From assembly GCA_013151965.1 (NCBI GenBank), contig JAADHF010000026.1:1-54248 (forward strand): a stretch of DNA of 54,248 nt, in the 5' to 3' direction. Positions 26,192-35,267 of this stretch are shown in pieces. The notes beneath the pieces are model-generated. The model ran no database searches and was not told the DNA's origin. It saw nothing but the letters and a program-made list of their open reading frames with translations. Both the position numbers and the translations under genes were made by a program. The stretch comes from Spirochaetota bacterium (GTDB lineage Bacteria > Spirochaetota > Spirochaetia > SZUA-6). Numbering within the stretch: position 1 is the first letter of the stretch; every line of letters starts with the position of its first letter.

Positions 26192-27613
26192 GTGGCAAAA
26201 AAAGAATTTCCTAAGGTTCACTTTTATGATCAGGACCTTGTTGATATGTATGACAGCACATGGCGGTGGTTCGATGATTTCTGGCAGAAGGGAAATGATA
26301 AGAACGGTTTTGAATCCAGATATTTAAACTATCCCGGCAGCGGTAGAATTAATCAATTCGAAGCATGTTTTTCCACCTTTTCACTGGTTTACAGTAACAG
26401 GAACTATCCGGTAGTTTCGCTTCTTGATAACTTTTATTCCAAGCAGGAGGAAGGCGGAGCAATAAGGGGAGAATACAGCGAGAAAGACGGGAAACCTGTT
26501 TATACAGAGAGCAATCCGGAGGGTGTGCTCCCCCCGCTGTTTTCCTGGGCGGAGTATAATATCTACCATAAACTCGGGCTTAAAAAGCGGGTGCGTGAGA
26601 TTATGCCTGTCCTTGAAAAATATTTTACATGGGTAGAAAAGACTTTTCGAAAAGAAAACGGATTGTATTCCGTGCCGCTGCCTGCCACAATGATGATCAA
26701 TTCTCCCCGTGAAGATATGATTTATCCTGTGGATTTTAATGCACAGCAGGCGATAAATGCCCTGTACATGTCCGCATTAGGTGAAATTCTGAATGATAAG
26801 GAAATCAGCTACCGGTATAAACGTGCGTTTTTCTCCATAAAGACACGTGTTAACTCGAAGATGTGGGACAAAGAGAGCAGGTTCTACTATGATTTAAATG
26901 GCAATGAGAAACAGTTAAAAGTAAAAACGATTGCTTCCTTCTGGACACTGCTTGCGGAAATTCCAAATGAGGACAGATCCGAAGGGCTTATAGAACATTT
27001 GGTTAATCCCGAAGAGTTTGCCCTGGAAAACCCTATTCCGAGCCTGTCTGCGGATGATCCGAAATATGATAGGTTCGGCGAAGGCTTCCATGGATCCGTA
27101 TTTCCTCCCTTTAACTATATGATTATGAAAGGTCTGGAGAAGTACGGGAAGTTCGACCTTTCCAGGGAGTTTGCGCTCCGGCACCTGTATTCTGTTCTTG
27201 ACGGACTCCATCCGGAGGGGGATTATCAGGGTTCACTCTGGGAGGCTTATGCTCCCCAGCATGAAGGCCCTGCAAAGTGGAGTAATAATAAGAATTTTCC
27301 GCGTTCAATGTTTTTGCCCTATGCCGCAGTATCTACTATTACTCTTACAATAGAAAATATTCTCGGGTTTTATATTTCACTTCCCAGGAAAACCGTGGAC
27401 TGGACAATACCGACGCTGGAGATTATGGGAATCGAAAACCTCGGATTAAAAAGAAATATGATTACAATACTGAGTAATAAAAGCGGACGGGGCTGGGAGA
27501 TAAGACTAAAATCCGAGAAACTCTACTACCTTACCATTAATATTCTGGATTCGAAAAAGAAAACACTTCCCATACCATCCGGAAAATGCTCGATACTCAT
27601 AGATAAGCTTTAG
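26192..27613 (+). CDS. Glycoside hydrolase with (alpha/alpha)6 barrel, GH63/MGH1-like
   Basis: 473 residues, no signal peptide, hence a cytoplasmic hydrolase of glucosides or mannosides. The fold-typical blocks are YPVDFNAQQAINALYMSAL (about 188-206), WTLLAEIPNEDR, GEGFHGSVFPPFNYMIMKGL and GDYQGSLWEAYAPQHEGP, resembling GH63-type enzymes, including those that hydrolyse mannosylglycerate or glucosylglycerate. I cannot assign the catalytic pair or the substrate with confidence. GTG start decided by AAGGAG. Monocistronic, divergent from gatC. Confidence 0.75.
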   Translation: MAKKEFPKVHFYDQDLVDMYDSTWRWFDDFWQKGNDKNGFESRYLNYPGSGRINQFEACFSTFSLVYSNRNYPVVSLLDNFYSKQEEGGAIRGEYSEKDGKPVYTESNPEGVLPPLFSWAEYNIYHKLGLKKRVREIMPVLEKYFTWVEKTFRKENGLYSVPLPATMMINSPREDMIYPVDFNAQQAINALYMSALGEILNDKEISYRYKRAFFSIKTRVNSKMWDKESRFYYDLNGNEKQLKVKTIASFWTLLAEIPNEDRSEGLIEHLVNPEEFALENPIPSLSADDPKYDRFGEGFHGSVFPPFNYMIMKGLEKYGKFDLSREFALRHLYSVLDGLHPEGDYQGSLWEAYAPQHEGPAKWSNNKNFPRSMFLPYAAVSTITLTIENILGFYISLPRKTVDWTIPTLEIMGIENLGLKRNMITILSNKSGRGWEIRLKSEKLYYLTINILDSKKKTLPIPSGKCSILIDKL

Positions 27614-27688
27614 AATTCAGCAATAGATTTTTCGTGATAATTTCAGCCTGCTTAAGCGGATTATGCAGCCGCTGTGGGTGTTAATTCT

Positions 27689-28285
27689 TTACAGTCTGTT
27701 TCTGCCCTGAATCGCCCTGGCGAGAGTAAGCCTGTCCGTATACTCGAGATCACCTCCGACAGGTATTCCCAGGGCAAGGCGGGTTAATGTAATGGCGGTA
27801 CTTTTAAGGTTTTTAAGTATTTCAGCTATATACTGGGCCGTTGTTTCTCCCTCTATCGTCGGATTTGTTGCAATAATTATTTCCCTTATATCATGTTCGG
27901 AAACACGGCCTATAAGCTCCTTTATCTTTAAATCTTTAGGCCCGATTCCGTCTATCGGTGAAAGGGCTCCGGAAAGGACATGATACAGGCCGTGGTACTC
28001 GTTTGTTGCCTCTATTGTCAGAATGTCTTTCGGTGTTTCCACAACACAGATTGAATGTCTGTCTCTTCCCGGATCCGTGCATATATTACACGGATCAGTT
28101 TCGGTGTAATTTCCGCATATACTGCAGGTTCTGATTTTATTCTTTACATCTTTTAAATTATCCGCAAGTACGTCTGCAAAACTGCGGTCAGTTTTTAGAA
28201 TGTAATATGCTATGCGTGATGCACTCTTTCTTCCGATCCCCGGAAGTTTCGAGAGGTTTTCTATAAGAATATCAAGAACATTCAT
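27689..28285 (-). CDS. recR: Recombination protein RecR
   Basis: Gap-repair recombination mediator working with RecF/RecO. 198 residues: N-terminal helix-hairpin-helix (LSKLPGIGRKSASRIAYYIL), a four-Cys zinc finger (CSICGNYTETDPCNIC), a Toprim domain with CVVETPKDIL and the EYHGLYHVLSGALSP segment, and the C-terminal EYTDRLTLARAIQGR block. Last gene of the dnaX-ybaB-recR group, 18 bases after ybaB. Confidence 0.97.
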   Translation of the reverse strand: MNVLDILIENLSKLPGIGRKSASRIAYYILKTDRSFADVLADNLKDVKNKIRTCSICGNYTETDPCNICTDPGRDRHSICVVETPKDILTIEATNEYHGLYHVLSGALSPIDGIGPKDLKIKELIGRVSEHDIREIIIATNPTIEGETTAQYIAEILKNLKSTAITLTRLALGIPVGGDLEYTDRLTLARAIQGRNRL

Positions 28286-28303
28286 ACTATATGCACCGGC
28301 AGA

Positions 28304-28627
28304 TTACATTCCCAGAAGACCGGGCGGAAGGTCTATGCCGCCTGTAAGCGACGACATTTCTTCGCGAAGTTTTTCTTTAATCTTATGCATAGCGTCCGTA
28401 AAGGCCGCAAGAACAAGATCTTCCAGCATCCGGATATCATCCGGGTCGACAGCTTCTTTAGATATCTGCACCGAAAGAACCTCCATCTGCCCGTTTATCT
28501 TTATCCTGACCATATCACCGCCGGATGTTCCTTCGACAGTAATGGTTTTCATCTTTTCCTGTATTTCGCCCATTTTACCCTGCATATCCTGAAACTGTTT
28601 TAATAAATCAAATGGATTCATACTCAT
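28304..28627 (-). CDS. YbaB/EbfC family nucleoid-associated protein
   Basis: A 107-residue DNA-binding protein of the YbaB/EbfC family. It opens with a helical segment ending FDLLKQFQDMQGKMGEIQ, followed by the VEGTSGGDMVRIKINGQMEVLSVQI core and a C-terminal helix with LVLAAFTDAMHKIKE. It forms dimers that bend DNA in relatives. The position between dnaX and recR is conserved across many bacteria and confirms the assignment. Confidence 0.95.
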   Translation of the reverse strand: MSMNPFDLLKQFQDMQGKMGEIQEKMKTITVEGTSGGDMVRIKINGQMEVLSVQISKEAVDPDDIRMLEDLVLAAFTDAMHKIKEKLREEMSSLTGGIDLPPGLLGM

Positions 28628-28632
28628 ACTGT

Positions 28633-30240
28633 TTATTCTCCCTTTACAATTTCGCCTCTGAATATTCTCTGAAGCATCTGCACCCGTTCATCGTTAAGAG
28701 CTTTTTTTTCCGCACTTTCTTTGTTAAAAAGGACTTCTATACTGTACTGTTTGTCTAAATGTTCCTTTAATTTACCGGCTATAAATTCTCTGTCTTTCAG
28801 GACCATTTCTCCCGAAAACCTGTTTTTAATATCATAACTTAAAATAATTTTGTTCTCTTTACTTCTTACGGAATCCGCCTTTTCCAGGGCCGATGCAAGT
28901 GTTAAACGTTCCTTTTTTATCGAGCTTATAATCTGTCCGAGAAGATCGGCATCCGTATCTTTTTGTGTTTCCGGCGGTGCCGTATCTTCTTTTTTCGCCT
29001 TTTTATCATGTTTCCGTTTATCCGTTACAAACTGCTCATCCTGATCTGTCCCGACGGTCTTATCATACAAAGAAATCTTCGCGGGTTTATGTTTAACAGG
29101 ATTCAGTTCTTTCTTAAGTTCTTCGACTCTGTCTATAACTTCTTCCCGGGTGATAAGGCGCTTCAGCCTGGACAGCCGCGTTAAAACAAGTTCTAATTCG
29201 AATTTCTGGTTTATCGTGTATCTTAATTTTCTGTATAGTTCCAGTAGAATATCTACAGCTTTCTCGAGCTGTTCGGGTGTATAGGCATTAACGACGGATC
29301 CTGGAATACTATCCTTCGAATAGCCGATAATCGATTCTTTTTCTATGCCCAATCTTAAAAATAAAAGACTTCTGAAATACTCTGTAAGGTCTATCACGAA
29401 CTGATCTACCGAGATGCCTGTATTTAAAGTATCGTTAGAATATTCAAGGAGCAGTTTTGGATTTTCCGCAGTAATAAACTCCATTAGTTTATTCATCTCC
29501 TCGAGTCCCACTGTGCCGAGTTTCTCTTTGATGTTCTCCATGGTAACAGAGCCTTCGGAAAAAGATACTACCTGATCAAAGATGGTGTATGCGTCTCTTA
29601 AGGAACCTGAGGATTCTTTTGCAATCCAGAGAAGGGCGTTATGGTCTATTTTGATATTTGATTCCTCTGCAGCCCCGATAAGTTTTTTCTGTATATCATC
29701 TATCGATAAAAGCCTGAACCTGTACTGCTGGCACCTGGATCTGATCGTTGCGGGAACCTTGTGAATCTCCGTTGTGGCAAAGATAAAAACAATATACGGA
29801 GGGGGTTCTTCGATTGTTTTGAGTAAAGCGTTAAAGGCGCTGTTGGAAAGCATATGAACTTCGTCGATTATATAAATCTTGTGGCGTGAGCTGTTCGGAG
29901 CAAACAGGACTTCGTCCTTTATCTCGCGTACATCGTTTACACTTGTGTTGGAAGCACCGTCTATCTCTATGACATCGAGCGAATTACCGGCTGCGATTTC
30001 CTTACATGAATTGCATGTTCCGCATGGTGTTTTTGTCGGGCCCTTTTCACAGTTAAGAGATTTTGCAAGAATCCGCGCGGCTGACGTTTTGCCGACGCCC
30101 CTCGGCCCGGAGAAGAGATATGCGTGTGCTATTCGTCCCTGTTCGATGGAATTCTTTAAGGTAGTAACTATAAATTCCTGGCCTATAAGTTCATCGAAAA
30201 CCCCGGGACGTTTTTTTGTTGCCGTCACTTCGTATGTCAT
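28633..30240 (-). CDS. dnaX: DNA polymerase III subunits gamma/tau
   Basis: Clamp-loader ATPase. 535 residues: Walker A GPRGVGKTSAARIL near 45, a zinc-binding Cys set around CGTCNSCKEI, Walker B-type DEVHML, sensor 1 in FATTEIHKVPATIRSRC, the lid and collar domains, and a charged C-terminal extension (about 385-535) corresponding to tau. It follows the SRP RNA gene with only 12 bases between, a synteny seen in many bacteria. No in-phase slippery heptamer is found, so a shorter gamma product is not predicted. Confidence 0.96.
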   Translation of the reverse strand: MTYEVTATKKRPGVFDELIGQEFIVTTLKNSIEQGRIAHAYLFSGPRGVGKTSAARILAKSLNCEKGPTKTPCGTCNSCKEIAAGNSLDVIEIDGASNTSVNDVREIKDEVLFAPNSSRHKIYIIDEVHMLSNSAFNALLKTIEEPPPYIVFIFATTEIHKVPATIRSRCQQYRFRLLSIDDIQKKLIGAAEESNIKIDHNALLWIAKESSGSLRDAYTIFDQVVSFSEGSVTMENIKEKLGTVGLEEMNKLMEFITAENPKLLLEYSNDTLNTGISVDQFVIDLTEYFRSLLFLRLGIEKESIIGYSKDSIPGSVVNAYTPEQLEKAVDILLELYRKLRYTINQKFELELVLTRLSRLKRLITREEVIDRVEELKKELNPVKHKPAKISLYDKTVGTDQDEQFVTDKRKHDKKAKKEDTAPPETQKDTDADLLGQIISSIKKERLTLASALEKADSVRSKENKIILSYDIKNRFSGEMVLKDREFIAGKLKEHLDKQYSIEVLFNKESAEKKALNDERVQMLQRIFRGEIVKGE

Positions 30241-30252
30241 AATTTTTTAAAA

Positions 30253-30380
30253 CCCCCTCGGGCGAAGGTTAAGCAGATTACGGCTCATCAACAATTCACT
30301 TACCGCTGCTACCTTCCGGTCCTGACGGGGTTGGGTGAACGCCGATAGCGTAGTGCCTAACCTTATATTGCCAGAGGGGA
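30253..30380 (-). ncRNA. ffs: Signal recognition particle RNA (bacterial small type)
   Basis: The leftward strand carries the SRP apical hairpin: GTCAGGACCGGAAGGTAGCAGC, with the GGAA tetraloop region and the asymmetric AGCAGC loop that binds Ffh (around 30300-30325). The ends pair: CCCCTC near 30379 with GAGGGG near 30255, and AAGGTTA with TAACCTT further in. Length about 128 bases, slightly longer than the E. coli 4.5S RNA, with no Alu domain. It sits directly upstream of dnaX and downstream of the tRNA array. Exact ends are uncertain by a few bases. Confidence 0.9.
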
Positions 30381-30383
30381 TAA

Positions 30384-30471
30384 CGGAGAGAGCGGGATTC
30401 GAACCCGCGGTACCCTGTTGGGGTACACACGCTTTCCAAGCGTGCACCTTCGGCCGCTCGGTCATCTCTCC
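30384..30471 (-). tRNA. tRNA-Ser(GGA)
   Basis: Class II tRNA of 88 bases. Acceptor GGAGAGA, anticodon loop TTGGAAA on a CACGC/GCGTG stem, long variable arm, TTCGAATC T-loop and discriminator G, as expected for SerRS recognition. CCA is not encoded. Reads UCC/UCU. Confidence 0.96.
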
Positions 30472-30501
30472 AAAGTCCCTCTTCTTAAGAAAATATTTTA
30501 A

Positions 30502-30590
30502 CGGAGAGAGTGGGATTCGAACCCACGGAGCTAAAAGATTAGCTCAACGGATTTCGAGTCCGCCCGATTCAACCGCTCTCGCATCTCTCC
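30502..30590 (-). tRNA. tRNA-Ser(CGA)
   Basis: Class II tRNA of 89 bases. Anticodon loop CTCGAAA on a GCGGA/TCCGT stem, long variable arm, TTCGAATC T-loop, discriminator G, no encoded CCA. Reads UCG. Confidence 0.96.
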
Positions 30591-30598
30591 ATTTCTGA

Positions 30599-30672
30599 CG
30601 TGCCCAAGAGGATTCGAACCTCCGGCCTTTAGATCCGCAATCTAACGCTCTATCCAGCTGAGCTATGGGCAC
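30599..30672 (-). tRNA. tRNA-Arg(GCG)
   Basis: Class I tRNA of 74 bases. Acceptor GTGCCCA/TGGGCAC, D arm with AGCTGGATAGAGC, anticodon loop TTGCGGA on a TTAGA/TCTAA stem, giving anticodon GCG, and TTCGAATC T-loop. Discriminator G, CCA not encoded. Most bacteria read CGN with ACG (inosine), so G34 is unusual. Confidence 0.93.
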
Positions 30673-30680
30673 CTTAAGTA

Positions 30681-30767
<87 letters not shown>

Positions 30768-30835
30768 GGAAATCTTACTATGTTTGTCAAATACCAAAAA
30801 CATCTAAGATGAAATTGATTTCACCTGTGTAGGAA

Positions 30836-30920
<85 letters not shown>

Positions 30921-30984
30921 TTCTTTGGCCCCGCCGGATAAAATCCTCTTTGACCTTTTTTTCTGTATTGTTAAAACGATATAA

Positions 30985-31013
30985 ACTATACTAACGTAAA
31001 CCCGGTTTGTCAA
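30985..31013 (-). promoter_or_regulatory. Promoter of the tRNA-ffs-dnaX unit
   Basis: Near-consensus: -35 TTGACA (31013-31008), 17-base spacer, -10 TATAGT (30990-30985). About 65 bases upstream of the first tRNA. It is the strongest match in the window, fitting a stable-RNA promoter. Confidence 0.75.
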
Positions 31014-31060
31014 CAAACCTTTGCATGTTCATTCGCTGGAATTAAACAGGTTAATCCAGG

Positions 31061-32248
31061 TTACTTTACAAAAATGACAAAGAAAAACAGACTGATTACA
31101 ACGGTTAAACCGGATAGCCCCATCATCCATCTTACACCGAGGTTTCCTATAATTATCGATGCCAGAAAAGTTCCCATTGCCGCGCCTAATGTGAATACAA
31201 GCTGGTTTAGATTCTGATAGGTAGCTTTTAAGTCGGTGTGGGCTCTGCTGTCAAGATAGTAAACCCATGCGGCATACTGTAATGGGAATGCTATTCCGTG
31301 GAGGCTCTGGATAAGAATAAAAGTCACGGGGCCGGCCTTTGTTCCTATAATGGTAAACAGAAAAAGTTTAATACTTAAGATAATTACGCCTGCAATTATT
31401 AATGTTCTATAACCGAAACGCGGCAGAAGTTTTTTTGTAGAAAGCAGAATAAAAACTTCCGGGATTGCGGCCAGACCGAAGGCCAGGCCTATCACCTGTG
31501 TATTAACGTGCAGCGCATTCATAAAAACACCCGTGAACATAAAAGAGCCGTTCATTCCGATGGAAAGTATAAAAACATATATAAAGAGAAGCTGAACGGG
31601 TTTATCCTTCCCAAGGAGTTTTAAAGGAATTTTAACAGGTTTTATTTCCTGTTTTATTCCCCGGGAACCAACTATAGCCAATATGGTAAACCCGAGAATT
31701 GCACTCATGTAAATAGAGGTTATTGTCCCTGTTTTTGCTATAATAAAACCGGCCAAAGAGGCTGATAGAATCCAGCCGATGGAACCGAAAAGCCGCACCT
31801 GTCCGTATCTGTATGTATTGTTGTACTGTACTGTAAGCAGGCGCAGCGCCTCCGTATCGAGTAATGGTATTATGGGTTTCGAAAAAAAACCTAGAATCAG
31901 TGCCCCGGGCAGGATAAAGAGGAGCTTAATAGATAAGGTGGTATTCTGTAAAAAGGGCAGACCCGGCACCGAAGAAAGGATCGCACCTAAAACTGCCGAT
32001 ACACCGAGGAAGGTTATGAGCCTGTTATGAATCTTAAATTTATCAGCAAGTAACCCTGCAATAGGCGGGGATGCTATTCCTACAATCGACTGAAGGAATA
32101 GTATGGTCCCCAGTATGGAAAAATTCACGATTCCGCCTGAGGAGGTAAAAACCTTCTGATAGTAGAGGCTGTAAAAGGGAAACAGGGAACCTATGGACCA
32201 GAAAAAAATAAACTGAAGCAGGGAAATTCGTGCTATCTGTTTTTTCAC
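31061..32248 (-). CDS. MFS transporter (MFS_1-like/LacY-like)
   Basis: Inner-membrane carrier with about 12 hydrophobic segments in a roughly 395-residue chain. The first span is ISLLQFIFFWSIGSLFPFYSLYY and the loop 2-3 motif appears in GLLADKFKIHNR. It resembles the MFS_1-like group that includes 3-phenylpropionate and nucleoside symporters; the substrate is unknown. The frame extends upstream to an ATG at 32359, but those 37 residues are hydrophilic and fit no MFS N terminus. The GTG at 32248 is preferred; it lacks a Shine-Dalgarno, and TATAAT ends 6 bases before it. Confidence 0.8.
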   Translation of the reverse strand: MKKQIARISLLQFIFFWSIGSLFPFYSLYYQKVFTSSGGIVNFSILGTILFLQSIVGIASPPIAGLLADKFKIHNRLITFLGVSAVLGAILSSVPGLPFLQNTTLSIKLLFILPGALILGFFSKPIIPLLDTEALRLLTVQYNNTYRYGQVRLFGSIGWILSASLAGFIIAKTGTITSIYMSAILGFTILAIVGSRGIKQEIKPVKIPLKLLGKDKPVQLLFIYVFILSIGMNGSFMFTGVFMNALHVNTQVIGLAFGLAAIPEVFILLSTKKLLPRFGYRTLIIAGVIILSIKLFLFTIIGTKAGPVTFILIQSLHGIAFPLQYAAWVYYLDSRAHTDLKATYQNLNQLVFTLGAAMGTFLASIIIGNLGVRWMMGLSGLTVVISLFFFVIFVK

Positions 32249-32272
32249 GGTCGGATTATACAGTACAACAGG

Positions 32273-32302
32273 ATTATAAGCTACAGGGCTTTTGATCTGC
32301 AA
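32273..32302 (-). promoter_or_regulatory. Candidate promoter of the MFS gene
   Basis: -35 TTGCAG (32302-32297), 18-base spacer, -10 TATAAT (32278-32273). A second TATAAT lies at 32260-32255 with a poor -35. Both precede the GTG at 32248. Confidence 0.4.
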
Positions 32303-32414
32303 AGGGTTCTTGACAAAAAGGCACTGATAAACCACAGTAGATTTTATAATTCGTCCCATTCTGATGGTTCGTATACAATTAACAATTTAAGATAAGAAAA
32401 GTGAGGCTGTTGCT

Positions 32415-33521
32415 ATGTCTGAATTAGAAATTTTCGAGAAACTCTCCTTTGGCGGCATGAACCCGCGTGAAATGTTATTAAACATGGAGAAAAAAGGAAA
32501 ATCTACCGCTGTGGATGTTTTAAAGAACCAGATAGCAGGATTAAAGAGTTTCGGCATTAAACTTCCCGAGGATCATGTAGTAGTGCTGTTGGGAGGGTCC
32601 AATGGAATCTTAAGGGCTCTGGCGATTCAACTTATTTTCGGGGAAGGTATTCCTGTTTATGGTGTGCATTATGACAGGCCTAAATTTCAGATAGGATATC
32701 ACCATGTAGAAGCTATAAAAGAATTTGCATCGGAAAAGGGTGTGGATACAATGTGGCGGAATAAGGACGCAACCGACCCCGGTGTTATACAGGAAGTAAT
32801 TAAAGAAATACGAAAGAAATACCGGGTTGTTCATCTCATAAATGGTATAGCAGCAGGCGCCACCAAGAGATACAAAAAATACGGAGAATGTTACGTAAAG
32901 GATATCGATGTTGCTTTCCATCCTGTTCTTCAGTATCCTGAATTTACGGATTTATCCGGCATACGGAAATACGGGCTTGTAAAAGTGGAAACGGCATCGG
33001 ATAAGGATATTGAGAGAACCAATAAATTCATGGGTACTTCAACACTTACCTGGGCAAAACCTCTCTATGAAGCAGGGCTTCTAAAAGAAGGAACGAGCGT
33101 TGTTGCCTTTACGGATTATGATTTCGAAAAAGATGATCCCGTATATGGAATGGGGCCGCTTGCCGGTGCAAAAATACTTCAGCGTGAGAGTATGGAAAAA
33201 ATACGCAAAGATTACAATGTTAAAACAGTCCGGCTCTGTTATCCTGCCATGGATACGACAGCACTCGGGGCAATCCCGGGCGGAGCTTTTATGTTCGCTC
33301 TGTCGGCTGTAGTTTTAAAGGAAAAAAATGTCTTTAAGGGACTTAAAAAATTAGCTGAGGAAACCCTGGAAATCTTTAAACCCGGTTATAACGATCCCGA
33401 ATTAAGAATGGATACGGATTTTCAGAGGCTGCTGCCGGATTTTCATAGAAAGGCTGATAATCTGCACTCTAAGGATGTGCCTGAGGTATTTAGACCTCTT
33501 GTCGATTTGCCTCTTCCGTAA
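32415..33521 (+). CDS. Divergent FabV/TER-like enoyl reductase
   Basis: 368 residues. The layout follows the FabV/trans-2-enoyl-CoA reductase family: a Gly-rich cofactor loop VVVLLGGSNGI (55-65), an acidic-to-neutral strand VYGVHYDRP, LINGIAAGAT at about 141-150, then ETASDKDIERTNKFMG and the catalytic Tyr244-x8-Lys253 spacing in PVYGMGPLAGAK, which is diagnostic of the family. It differs from bona fide FabV by a shorter N terminus and the loss of the usual GASTGYG and SLASPRR motifs. An NAD(P)H-dependent reduction of an enoyl-thioester is plausible; the true substrate is unknown. GTGAGG precedes the ATG. It is followed by pgi after 14 bases. Confidence 0.7.
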   Translation: MSELEIFEKLSFGGMNPREMLLNMEKKGKSTAVDVLKNQIAGLKSFGIKLPEDHVVVLLGGSNGILRALAIQLIFGEGIPVYGVHYDRPKFQIGYHHVEAIKEFASEKGVDTMWRNKDATDPGVIQEVIKEIRKKYRVVHLINGIAAGATKRYKKYGECYVKDIDVAFHPVLQYPEFTDLSGIRKYGLVKVETASDKDIERTNKFMGTSTLTWAKPLYEAGLLKEGTSVVAFTDYDFEKDDPVYGMGPLAGAKILQRESMEKIRKDYNVKTVRLCYPAMDTTALGAIPGGAFMFALSAVVLKEKNVFKGLKKLAEETLEIFKPGYNDPELRMDTDFQRLLPDFHRKADNLHSKDVPEVFRPLVDLPLP

Positions 33522-33535
33522 AAGGAGCGATAATC

Positions 33536-35257
33536 ATGGCCGGTATTAAGGAAAAAGAGGAGAGATTTAACATGGGCGGGAATGTAATGGAATTTTATCC
33601 GGGAAGGTACCGGAAGGAAATAGATACCGCAATAGAGAAGGCTGTTAACAATAATGTTATTGAACGTTTGTGGGAGCACGATTTTACATTGTGGAAAGAG
33701 AAACCGGACGAGATTACAAACAGGCTGGGATGGCTTACTATTGCGGAGAGAATGAAAGAGCGGATTCCGTCTCTTTCTGAATTTGCGGATGAAATTAGAG
33801 CTAAAGGTTATACACAGGTGCTGTTATTAGGCATGGGAGGATCGAGCCTGGCCCCGGAAGTTTTTAAGAGAACCTTCGGTGCTGCACCGGGGTATCTTGA
33901 TTGTGCGGTTCTGGACAGCACAGATCCGGAAGCTGTTCTGGAGTGGGATGATAAACTGGATTACAACAAAACGGTGTTTATAGTTTCCACGAAATCAGGC
34001 GGTACTGTGGAAACCCTGTCATTTTTTAAATATTTCTATAACAGAACCCTCGAAAAGGCGGGAAAAGGCAATGCCGGTGAACACTTTATTGCGGTAACGG
34101 ATCCCGGAAGCAAACTGGTACGGCTTGCTGAGAATTATAATTTTCTTAAAATATTTTTAAATGATCCTGATATAGGCGGGAGGTATTCGGCCCTGTCGTA
34201 TTTCGGTCTTGTTCCGGCTTCCCTAATGGGCATTAAGCTTGATGAACTGATCGATAGGGCACTGATTTCAGCATCTGATGCGAAACCGTGCGTCTGTCCG
34301 AAGAAGACGGGTCCGAAGGACATGGATAATAATGCCGCCCGGCTGGGTATAATGATGGGAGAGCTTGCCAGGTTAGGGCCGGACAGGATTACCTTTATAC
34401 TTTCTGAGGGAATTGCCGGTTTCGGAGATTGGGCGGAACAGCTTATCGCGGAAAGTACAGGCAAAGAGGGCAGGGGAATACTGCCTGTTGTCGGAGAGGA
34501 ACCCGGAGAACCTTCCTTATACGGACCCGGCAGATTCTTCGTATATCTGCGGCTTAAGGATGATGAAGCTAAGACTAAACATAACGATTCGAAGGTTGCA
34601 GAGCTGCAGGATAAGGGATTTCCCGTAGTTAGAATAAAATTAAATGATGTTTATGACCTGGGGGGTCAGTTTTTTTTATGGGAATTTGCAACGGCATTAG
34701 CCGGACATGTTCTCGGAATTAACCCGTTCGACCAGCCCGATGTAGAAAGTGCAAAGGTTAAAGCGCGCGAGATGGTTGCTCTGTATAAAAAACAGGGTTC
34801 GCTTGGCGAAGATGCATCATCTGTATCGGATTTCGATGAGGTAGGAAAGTATTTAAAGGATCTTGGTGAGAAAAATTACGTTGCCCTTCAGGCATACGTT
34901 AAACCCTCCCCCTCTGCTAAAGAAGCTCTTAGTGCACTTAGGCTTAAGATCAGGAATAAATACGGCCTGACTGTAACTGCAGGTTTCGGGCCGAGGTTTT
35001 TGCACTCTACCGGCCAGCTGCACAAGGGAGATTCCGGGAAAGGGTTTTTTATACAGATGACCTCTGAAAATCCTAAGGATGTCCCGATACCGGATACCGC
35101 CGGTTCGGAATCTTCCGGGATAACATTCGGGATTTTAAAGCTTGCACAGGCTCTTGGTGATAAAAAAGCGCTGGAGGATAAGGGCAGAAAGGTTGTGCGG
35201 TTAAACCTGGGGACGGATGCTGTTGATGGTATCGTAAAACTAATGGAAAACTTATAG
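33536..35257 (+). CDS. pgi: Glucose-6-phosphate isomerase
   Basis: Interconverts glucose 6-phosphate and fructose 6-phosphate. 573 residues with two SIS domains: LGMGGSSLAP at about 98-107 and STKSGGTVET at about 151-160, then the SEGIAGFGDWAEQLIAEST signature and the C-terminal GFGPRFLHSTGQLHKG. The sequence resembles the isomerase half of transaldolase-isomerase fusion enzymes more than classical Pgi, but no transaldolase domain is attached. AAAGGAG precedes the ATG. Directly upstream of zwf, feeding the pentose phosphate pathway. Confidence 0.93.
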   Translation: MAGIKEKEERFNMGGNVMEFYPGRYRKEIDTAIEKAVNNNVIERLWEHDFTLWKEKPDEITNRLGWLTIAERMKERIPSLSEFADEIRAKGYTQVLLLGMGGSSLAPEVFKRTFGAAPGYLDCAVLDSTDPEAVLEWDDKLDYNKTVFIVSTKSGGTVETLSFFKYFYNRTLEKAGKGNAGEHFIAVTDPGSKLVRLAENYNFLKIFLNDPDIGGRYSALSYFGLVPASLMGIKLDELIDRALISASDAKPCVCPKKTGPKDMDNNAARLGIMMGELARLGPDRITFILSEGIAGFGDWAEQLIAESTGKEGRGILPVVGEEPGEPSLYGPGRFFVYLRLKDDEAKTKHNDSKVAELQDKGFPVVRIKLNDVYDLGGQFFLWEFATALAGHVLGINPFDQPDVESAKVKAREMVALYKKQGSLGEDASSVSDFDEVGKYLKDLGEKNYVALQAYVKPSPSAKEALSALRLKIRNKYGLTVTAGFGPRFLHSTGQLHKGDSGKGFFIQMTSENPKDVPIPDTAGSESSGITFGILKLAQALGDKKALEDKGRKVVRLNLGTDAVDGIVKLMENL

Positions 35258-35267
35258 GAAAAGGTAT

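Noticed and set aside
28985-29000. A-rich AAAAAAG run in dnaX that might direct a programmed frameshift making gamma
   Set aside because: The codon phase is AAA AAA G rather than the A AAA AAG phase needed for a -1 slip, and no strong downstream stem was seen.
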